Source: Georgenia_A wangjunii
GTDB lineage: Bacteria; Actinomycetota; Actinomycetes; Actinomycetales; Actinomycetaceae
Reading direction: 5' to 3' (one strand)
Assembly (NCBI RefSeq): GCF_036421915.1
Contig: NZ_JAZGOM010000002.1
Length of the DNA stretch: 64,000 nt
Shown: positions 58,431 to 64,000 of the stretch, one piece after another
Layout: every line of letters starts with the position of its first letter
Numbering within the stretch: position 1 is the stretch's first letter
The notes under the pieces: generated by a model
The model's input: only the letters and a program-made list of their open reading frames with translations
Database searches by the model: none
What the model was told of the DNA's origin: nothing
Translations under genes and position numbers: made by a program

Positions 58431-59377
58431 TCGACGGCGGGGCCCTCCTCGTCCGCGCCACCCGGATCGTCCCGCGCCTGCCCGCGCCGGTCTCCGCGGG
58501 GCTGTTCCGGACGGTGGCGGACCTCGCGTGGGCGCTGCGGATCGGGGGCGTGAGCCAGCTCGAGGCGAACCTCGCCCGCGTGCGGCCGGGCACCGGGCGC
58601 CGCACCCTGCGCCGGCTCACGCGGACCGGCATGCGCTCCTACATGCGCTACTACGAGGAGGCGCTGCGGCTGCCCTCCGTCAGCGCGGAGCAGCTCGCCC
58701 AGCGGGTGCGTGCGACGGGCGACGGCCCGCTCCGCGAGCAGCTCGCCACAGGCGGGAGCGTCGTCCTCGCCCTCGGCCACAACGGGAACTGGGACCTCGC
58801 CGGCGCGTGGGCCGAGAAGCACCTCGGCCACGTCGTCACGGTCGCCGAGCACCTCCAGCCCGAGGAGCTGTTCCAGAGCTTCCTCACGTTCCGCGAGGGA
58901 CTGGGCATGACGATCATCCCCCTGGAGAAGGACTGGAACACGTTCCGCGACCTCCTCCGCCACGCGCGCTCGGGGCCCCGGATCATCCCGCTCCTCGCCG
59001 ACCGCGACCTCTCCCGCAGTGGTGTCGAGGTCGAGGCGTTCGGCACGCCGATGCGCGTCGCCGCGGGCCCGGCCTCCCTCGCGCTCACCGCCCACGCCCC
59101 GCTCCACGTCGCGATGATCCGGCACGAGCGGCTCCGCGGTGCCCGGGCGCAGGCCGCCGGGAGCCGGTGGGGGATCGTCATCGACTTCAGCGCGGAGATC
59201 AGCGTGCCCGCCGGCGCGGCGAAGGCCGACGCCGTCCGGGCGATGAGCCAGGCGTGGGTCGACGTGCTCGCCGCGGGCATCGCCGAGCACCCGACCGACT
59301 GGCACATGCTCCAGAAGGTCTTCGTCGCCGACCTCGACCCCGAGCGGCTCGCACGGAGCCAGCAGGAGGCACCCTGA
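58427..59377 (+). CDS. patA: Phosphatidylinositol mannoside acyltransferase
   Basis: Acylates a mannose of PIM at the inner face of the membrane. The 316-residue LpxL/HtrB-like acyltransferase has the catalytic HNGNWDLAGAW (H-x4-D type), PLEKDWNTFRDLLRHA and the IIPLLADRDLSRSGVEVEAFG segment. The GTG overlaps the pgsA stop by four bases, and its own stop shares one base with the pimA start. Confidence 0.9.
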   Translation: MIDGGALLVRATRIVPRLPAPVSAGLFRTVADLAWALRIGGVSQLEANLARVRPGTGRRTLRRLTRTGMRSYMRYYEEALRLPSVSAEQLAQRVRATGDGPLREQLATGGSVVLALGHNGNWDLAGAWAEKHLGHVVTVAEHLQPEELFQSFLTFREGLGMTIIPLEKDWNTFRDLLRHARSGPRIIPLLADRDLSRSGVEVEAFGTPMRVAAGPASLALTAHAPLHVAMIRHERLRGARAQAAGSRWGIVIDFSAEISVPAGAAKADAVRAMSQAWVDVLAAGIAEHPTDWHMLQKVFVADLDPERLARSQQEAP

Positions 59378-60579
59378 TGCGCGTCGGGATCGTCTGCCCG
59401 TACTCCTTCGACTTCCCCGGCGGCGTCCAGTTCCACGTCCGGGACCTCGCCGAGCAGCTCATCCGCCTCGGCCACGAGGTGAGCGTCCTCGCCCCGGCCG
59501 AGGAGTCCACGCCGGTGCCCGACTACGTCGTCAGCGCCGGGCGGACCGTCGCCGTGCCCTACAACGGCTCGGTCGCCCGGCTCAGCTTCGGACCCGTCAC
59601 CGCGGCCCGCACCCGGCGCTGGCTCGAGGACGGCTCGTTCGACGTCCTCCACCTCCATGAGCCGATCACCCCGAGCCTGTCGATGCTCGCGCTGTGGATC
59701 GCCGACGGGCCCATCGTCGGAACCTTCCACACGGCCATGAACCGCTCCCGCTCGCTCCAGGTCGCCTCGCCCCTCGTACGCCCGCTCCTCGAGAAGATCA
59801 GCGGACGGATCGCCGTCTCGGAGGAGGCGCGGCGCACCGTCGTCGAGCACCTGGGCGGGGACGCCGTCGTCGTGCCGAACGGGGTCTACACACGCACGTT
59901 CGCCGACGCGCCGCCGGCGCCGGCCTGGAGCGGCACAGACGAGCGCCCGACCGTCGCCTTCCTCGGCCGCCTCGACGAGGCGCGCAAGGGGCTGCCGATC
60001 CTCGTCGAGGCGATCCCGGCGGTGCTCGCGGCCGTTCCCGGGGCCCGCTTCCTCATCGCCGGCCGTGGCGACGTCGAGGAGCACCGCCTCGCCCTCGAGC
60101 GCTACGGCGACTCGGTCGCGTTCCTGGGGCCTGTCAGCGACGCCGAGAAGGAGTCTCTCCTCGCCTCCGTCGACGTCTACGTCGCCCCGCACACCGGCGG
60201 CGAGAGCTTCGGGATCGTTCTCGTCGAGGCGATGAGCGCCGGGGCGCACGTCGTCGCCAGCGACATCCCGGCGTTCCGGTCCGTGCTCGACGACGGGCGC
60301 CTCGGCACGCTCTTCCCCCGCGGGGACGCCGCGGCCCTCGCGACGACCCTCGCCGGCGTCCTCGCCGACCGCCACGGCACCGCCCTCCTGCGGCGGGCGG
60401 CCGGCACCGCCGTGCGCCGCTACGACTGGGAGGTCGTCACCGCCCAGGTGCTCGCCGTCTACGAGCTCGTCACGGCCGCCGCGCACTCCCAGGTCCGGGA
60501 GGACCCGCGCTCCCGCACGATGCTCGGGCGCCTGCGCGCCGTCATGGACGGCGACACGCGCACGGGAGGACGCTCATGA
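59377..60579 (+). CDS. pimA: Phosphatidylinositol alpha-mannosyltransferase
   Basis: Transfers mannose from GDP-mannose to phosphatidylinositol, the first step of PIM synthesis. The 400-residue GT4 enzyme shows GIVCPYSFDFPGGVQFHVRDLA, LHLHEPITPSLSMLAL, FHTAMNRSRSL, AFLGRLDEARKGLPILVEA and the donor-site GGESFGIVLVEAMSAGAHVVASDIPAF with EX7E. The ATG shares one base with the patA stop. The C-terminal tail of about 40 residues is basic. Confidence 0.95.
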   Translation: MRVGIVCPYSFDFPGGVQFHVRDLAEQLIRLGHEVSVLAPAEESTPVPDYVVSAGRTVAVPYNGSVARLSFGPVTAARTRRWLEDGSFDVLHLHEPITPSLSMLALWIADGPIVGTFHTAMNRSRSLQVASPLVRPLLEKISGRIAVSEEARRTVVEHLGGDAVVVPNGVYTRTFADAPPAPAWSGTDERPTVAFLGRLDEARKGLPILVEAIPAVLAAVPGARFLIAGRGDVEEHRLALERYGDSVAFLGPVSDAEKESLLASVDVYVAPHTGGESFGIVLVEAMSAGAHVVASDIPAFRSVLDDGRLGTLFPRGDAAALATTLAGVLADRHGTALLRRAAGTAVRRYDWEVVTAQVLAVYELVTAAAHSQVREDPRSRTMLGRLRAVMDGDTRTGGRS

Positions 60580-61196
60580 GCTGGGAGGGGTGGGCCCTCG
60601 TCGCCGTCCTCGTCCTCGTCGCCCTCGGCTGGCTCCTGTGGCTCCAGGCCTCGCGCGTCGACCGGCTCCACCGCAAGGTCCTGCGCTCGCGCACGACGCT
60701 CGAGGCGCAGCTGGCGCAGCGTGCGTCCGCGGCCCTCGAGCTCGCCACGTGCGGCGCGCTCGACCCCGTCGAGTCGGTCATCCTCGCCGACGTCGCGCAG
60801 CGGGCCGCCGCGAGCGCACCGGCCGGAGTCGTCCACGACGGCCTCGAGGGGGCCGCCGACGCAGGCGAGCCCGAGGAGCTCCTCGTCCCCGACGTCGACC
60901 GCGGGCTCGTCGAGAGCGAGCTGTCCCGGACCCTGCGCGCGGTGCTCGCCGAGCACCCGGCGGGCGAGGACCTCGTCGCGGACCCGCTCGCCACCGCTGC
61001 CCTCGACCGCCTCGAGGGAGCCTGGTACCGGCTCGAGCTCGCCCGCCGGTTCCACAACGCGCACGTGACAGAGGTGCGGCGGCTGCGCGCGCAGCCCATC
61101 GTGCGCCTCCTGCGCCTGGCCGGCCACGCCCCCATGCCCGTCGCCTTCGACATGGACGACGCCCGCCCGGCCCGCGTGCCCCGCACAGACCCCTAG
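60576..61196 (+). CDS. Single-pass membrane protein with LemA-like coil, PIM cluster
   Basis: A 206-residue protein with one N-terminal membrane helix (WALVAVLVLVALGWLLWLQA) and a long helical soluble part beginning RVDRLHRKVLRSRTTLEAQLAQRASAAL, similar in style to LemA. The ATG overlaps the pimA stop by four bases. The mycobacterial gene at this place (Rv2609c) as I recall it carries a similar anchored coil plus a Nudix domain. Here the Nudix part is absent, and a separate Nudix gene appears at 63515. The function is unknown. Confidence 0.75.
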   Translation: MSWEGWALVAVLVLVALGWLLWLQASRVDRLHRKVLRSRTTLEAQLAQRASAALELATCGALDPVESVILADVAQRAAASAPAGVVHDGLEGAADAGEPEELLVPDVDRGLVESELSRTLRAVLAEHPAGEDLVADPLATAALDRLEGAWYRLELARRFHNAHVTEVRRLRAQPIVRLLRLAGHAPMPVAFDMDDARPARVPRTDP

Positions 61197-61199
61197 TCT
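61194..61199 (+). promoter_or_regulatory. -10 box (TAGTCT) of the PrsW gene
   Basis: TAGTCT followed by seven bases and the ATG at 61207. Leaderless geometry; it overlaps the stop codon of the upstream gene. Confidence 0.45.
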
Positions 61200-61206
61200 C
61201 TTCCCC

Positions 61207-62436
61207 ATGTCTGGCTACACCCCGGGGCTGCGGCCCAGCGAGCCCTACCCGCCGTCGCGCACGGTCGGCGCCGCGCACGTCCATGCGGGGGCCACGCCAC
61301 CCCCCTGGGGCCAGGGCGCCCCTCCGGGGACGGCAGGCCCGCGGTGGCCCGAGCCGGCGTCCCGCCGGGGGACGCCGGTCTGGGGCGTCCTCGCGGTCGT
61401 CCTCGTCGGCATCGTCACGCTCGTCTCGATCGGCCAGATCGCCGACATCACCGGGTCCGGCGCCGCCGTCGCCGGCGGCGTCGTCGCGCTCGTCCCCCTC
61501 GTCGTCGTCCTCCTCGGGATCCGGTGGGTCGACCGTTGGGAGCCCGAGCCGCGGCTGACGCTCCTCTTCGCGCTCCTGTGGGGAGCGGGCGTGGCCACGC
61601 TCGTCTCGCTCGTGCTCAACACCGCGGTCTCGATGGCCGTCTACGCCACCACCGGTGACGTGACGACGGCGGAGACCGTCGGTGCCGTCGTCTCCGCGCC
61701 GCTCGTCGAGGAGAGCGCGAAAGGACTCGGCGTCCTGCTCATCCTCCTCGCGCGCCGGCGCTACTTCGACGGCCCGGTGGACGGGATCGTCTACGCGGCC
61801 ACCGTCGGCGCGGGCTTCGCGTTCGTCGAGAACATCCTCTACTTCGGGGAGTCGATCGAGACGCTGCCGGCGGTCTTCATCATGCGCGGCATCATGTCCC
61901 CGTTCGCGCACGTCATCTTCACGGCGGCGATCGGCGTCGCGCTGGGCCTCGCCTCGCGGTCCCGCTCACGCGCCGCGTGGGTGCTGGCGTTCCCGGCGGG
62001 GTGGTTCGTCGCCGTCGTCCTCCACGCGCTGTGGAACGGCAGCGCCGTGGCCGGGACGTTCTTCGCGCTGTACGGCCTCGTGCAGGTCCCGCTGTTCGTC
62101 GGCGTCGTCGTGCTCGTGCTGTGGCTGCGCCGGCAGGAGCGTGGTGTCATCGGCGCCCGCCTGGGCGAGTACGCGGCGGCCGGGTGGTTCGCGCCCCACG
62201 AGGTCGCGATGCTCACCTCGTTCCCGGCTCGGCGGCGGGCGCGGGCGTGGGCGTCCGGGCGCGGTGCCGGCGCGGCGATGACGCGCTTCCAGCGGGCCGC
62301 GACCGAGCTCGCGTTCGCGCGCCAGCGCGCGGCGACCGGGCGTGCCGACCTGCGGCAGGGAGCGGACGAGCGCGCCCTCCTCGAGCGCGTGACGGCGAGC
62401 CGGCACGAGTTCGCGGGAGCTGCTGCCCGCGGCTGA
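61207..62436 (+). CDS. PrsW family intramembrane metalloprotease
   Basis: A 409-residue polytopic membrane protein. After a Pro-rich cytosolic N-terminus come about eight membrane segments. The catalytic motifs are APLVEESAKGLG, GFAFVENILYF, FAHVIFTAAIG and VVLHALWNG, the Glu and His residues expected to bind zinc. Bacillus PrsW cleaves an anti-sigma factor (RsiW); a comparable target is possible but no sigma/anti-sigma pair lies nearby. The C-terminal 80 residues are cytosolic and Arg/Ala-rich. The next gene follows after 155 bases. Confidence 0.88.
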   Translation: MSGYTPGLRPSEPYPPSRTVGAAHVHAGATPPPWGQGAPPGTAGPRWPEPASRRGTPVWGVLAVVLVGIVTLVSIGQIADITGSGAAVAGGVVALVPLVVVLLGIRWVDRWEPEPRLTLLFALLWGAGVATLVSLVLNTAVSMAVYATTGDVTTAETVGAVVSAPLVEESAKGLGVLLILLARRRYFDGPVDGIVYAATVGAGFAFVENILYFGESIETLPAVFIMRGIMSPFAHVIFTAAIGVALGLASRSRSRAAWVLAFPAGWFVAVVLHALWNGSAVAGTFFALYGLVQVPLFVGVVVLVLWLRRQERGVIGARLGEYAAAGWFAPHEVAMLTSFPARRRARAWASGRGAGAAMTRFQRAATELAFARQRAATGRADLRQGADERALLERVTASRHEFAGAAARG

Positions 62437-62591
62437 CCACCCGGCCGCCACCACCGGCACCCGCCCGTCCGCGAGAAGGGCTCACGGGCCGCGCCGGGCA
62501 GCCGGTCGACGGGCGGACGCCTCGGTGCCTCGGGCAGCGGCGCGGTTACAGTGACCCCGCCCGACGTCCGCACCGACCAGCGAGGTCTTCC

Positions 62592-63518
62592 GTGTCAGAG
62601 CAGTCCCCCAGCACGTCCGTGGGCGCCACGTCCACGCCGCAGTCCGGCACCGCACGCGTCAAGCGCGGGATGGCGGAGATGCTCAAGGGCGGCGTCATCA
62701 TGGACGTCGTCACCGCGGAGCAGGCGAAGATCGCGGAGGACGCGGGGGCCGTCGCCGTCATGGCCCTCGAGCGCGTGCCGGCCGACATCCGCGCCCAGGG
62801 CGGCGTGTCCCGGATGAGCGACCCCGACATGATCGACAGCATCATCTCCTCGGTCTCCATCCCGGTCATGGCCAAGGCCCGCATCGGGCACTTCGTCGAG
62901 GCGCAGGTCCTGCAGAGCCTCGGCGTGGACTACGTCGACGAGTCCGAGGTCCTCACGCCCGCCGACTACGCCAACCACATCGACAAGTGGCGCTTCACCG
63001 TCCCCTTCGTGTGCGGCGCGACCAATCTCGGCGAGGCCCTGCGCCGCATCACCGAGGGCGCGGCGATGATCCGCTCCAAGGGCGAGGCCGGCACCGGAGA
63101 CGTCTCCAACGCCACGACGCACATGCGCACGATCCGCGCCGAGATCCGCCGCCTCACGACGCTTGCCGACGACGAGCTCTACGTCGCCGCCAAGGAGCTG
63201 CAGGCCCCGTACGAGCTCGTCGCCGAGGTGGCGCGTGCCGGGAAGCTCCCCGTCGTCCTCTTCACGGCCGGTGGGATCGCGACGCCTGCCGACGCCGCGA
63301 TGATGATGCAGCTGGGCGCCGAGGGCGTCTTCGTCGGCTCCGGCATCTTCAAGGCCGGCAACCCGGCCCAGCGCGCCGCCGCCATCGTCAGGGCGACGAC
63401 GTTCCACGACGACCCGGACGTCATCGCCAGCGTCTCGCGCGGGCTCGGCGAGGCCATGGTTGGCATCAACGTCGACGAGATCCCCGTCCCGCACCGGTTG
63501 GCCGAGCGCGGCTGGTGA
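62592..63518 (+). CDS. pdxS: Pyridoxal 5'-phosphate synthase lyase subunit
   Basis: Makes pyridoxal phosphate from ribose 5-phosphate, glyceraldehyde 3-phosphate and ammonia together with the glutaminase PdxT. The 308-residue beta-alpha barrel is highly conserved: KRGMAEMLKGGVIMDVV, MALERVPADIRAQGGVSRM, PVMAKARIGHFVEAQ (active-site lysine), KGEAGTGDVSNA and FTAGGIATPADAAMMM. The GTG at 62592 has GAGG upstream. pdxT is not in the remaining window; a Nudix gene overlaps the stop instead. Confidence 0.96.
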   Translation: MSEQSPSTSVGATSTPQSGTARVKRGMAEMLKGGVIMDVVTAEQAKIAEDAGAVAVMALERVPADIRAQGGVSRMSDPDMIDSIISSVSIPVMAKARIGHFVEAQVLQSLGVDYVDESEVLTPADYANHIDKWRFTVPFVCGATNLGEALRRITEGAAMIRSKGEAGTGDVSNATTHMRTIRAEIRRLTTLADDELYVAAKELQAPYELVAEVARAGKLPVVLFTAGGIATPADAAMMMQLGAEGVFVGSGIFKAGNPAQRAAAIVRATTFHDDPDVIASVSRGLGEAMVGINVDEIPVPHRLAERGW

Positions 63519-64000
63519 GCCACGCAGGGACGCCCGGTAGCGACGCCGGCGGGACCGACCGGCCCGCCGGCTCGCTCAGCGGCGCACGCGAGGCAGCGGC
63601 GGGCGGGGACGGCGCGGGCGCGGACCTGCCCGACGTGGTCGACGCGTACGGCCTCGGTCCCGAGTGGACCCCGGGACCCGACGGTGTGCCGTTCCGCCGG
63701 GCGGCGCGCGTCATCGTGCTCGACGACGAGGACCGGGTCCTGCTCGTGCGGGGGCACGACGCCGGCGAGACGACCCGGTCGTGGTGGTTCACGATCGGCG
63801 GCGGGCTCGCGCCGGGGGAGGGCACCCGCGCGGGGGCCGTGCGCGAGCTGCGCGAGGAGACCGGGCTCGTCATCGACCCCGCCCTGCTCGTCGGCCCGGT
63901 CCTGTCCCGCAGCGCGCTCTTCGACTTCGCCCGGGTGACGTGCCGCCAGGACGAGGAGTTCTTCCTCGCCCGCGCCGAGGTCACGCACGTCGACGACGCC
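63515..64000 (+). CDS. Nudix hydrolase, C-terminus cut by window edge
   Basis: 162 codons are visible. The GTG overlaps the pdxS stop (GTGA). After a Gly/Ala-rich leader of about 55 residues, RRAARVIVLDDEDRVLLVRG opens the Nudix fold and GGGLAPGEGTRAGAVRELRE with ETGL forms a complete Nudix box (G-x5-E-x7-REUXEE-x-GU). The substrate is unknown. Its place between pdxS and, usually, pdxT in this cluster is typical of some actinobacteria. See the split relative to Rv2609c noted at 60576. Confidence 0.88.
   Translation, partial: MSHAGTPGSDAGGTDRPAGSLSGAREAAAGGDGAGADLPDVVDAYGLGPEWTPGPDGVPFRRAARVIVLDDEDRVLLVRGHDAGETTRSWWFTIGGGLAPGEGTRAGAVRELREETGLVIDPALLVGPVLSRSALFDFARVTCRQDEEFFLARAEVTHVDDA

Noticed and set aside
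1..64000. CRISPR arrays
   Set aside because: All tandem repeats seen are short, GC-rich and lack unique spacers of regular length.

Overview
The window is one contig segment of a very GC-rich (about 70% or more) Actinomycetota chromosome. Evidence for this is the phosphatidylinositol mannoside genes beside thrS, a DUF3000 gene next to RNase D, treXYZ, a DUF222/HNH (13E12-type) gene, heavy use of GTG starts and many four-base GTGA/ATGA gene overlaps. Pyruvate formate-lyase with its activase plus a bifunctional AdhE point to a facultative anaerobe with mixed-acid/ethanol fermentation. A Micrococcales/Actinomycetales-type organism (for example Georgenia, Cellulomonas or Actinomyces relatives) fits, but the genus is inference. 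There is no rRNA operon, CRISPR array or intact insertion sequence.

Layout: 1-1308 is a truncated DUF222/HNH gene. 1720-7243 holds dxs, pflB and pflA, with a five-unit tandem repeat between dxs and pflB. 7262-12849 (minus) holds a two-gene ABC exporter, a fused beta-oxidation enzyme, RNase D and DUF3000. 12960-21823 holds an ATP-grasp ligase, yaaA, a PadR/membrane-protein pair, adhE and two tandem Fem-type transferases that probably build the peptidoglycan cross-bridge. 22020-26590 holds a small unknown protein and an iron-siderophore ABC operon behind a DtxR/IdeR-type box. 26678-33152 (minus) is treX-treY-treZ, making trehalose from glycogen. 33278-39309 holds small proteins, an epimerase and a four-gene ABC-2 exporter preceded by a short leader ORF. 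39519-44809 (minus) is an alpha-galactoside import and hydrolysis operon behind a consensus CRP-type palindrome. 45153-45426 is a Gly-Cys-Val tRNA cluster on the minus strand. 45522-49697 holds pabB-pabC and a TetR-controlled ABC exporter whose permease is frameshifted. 49746 is a second tRNA-Val. 50024-55098 is the most unusual locus: a 1,352-residue multidomain toxin-like protein and a TPR-like partner. 55189-64000 holds thrS, HIT, pgsA, patA, pimA, a small membrane protein, PrsW, pdxS and a partial Nudix gene.

The locus most worth following is 50024-55098. The large protein has an N-terminal LQR..GN..V-type motif of the kind seen in extracellular contractile injection system (eCIS) cargo, a long Gly/Ala-rich hydrophobic block, a His-rich nuclease-like segment, a JAMM-like HxHP...D motif and a C-terminal coiled coil. 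No injection-system structural genes lie in the window, so the link is inference.

A second theme is translation start architecture. At least nine genes have a TANNNT (or near) -10 box placed 5-7 bases before the start codon, predicting leaderless transcripts.
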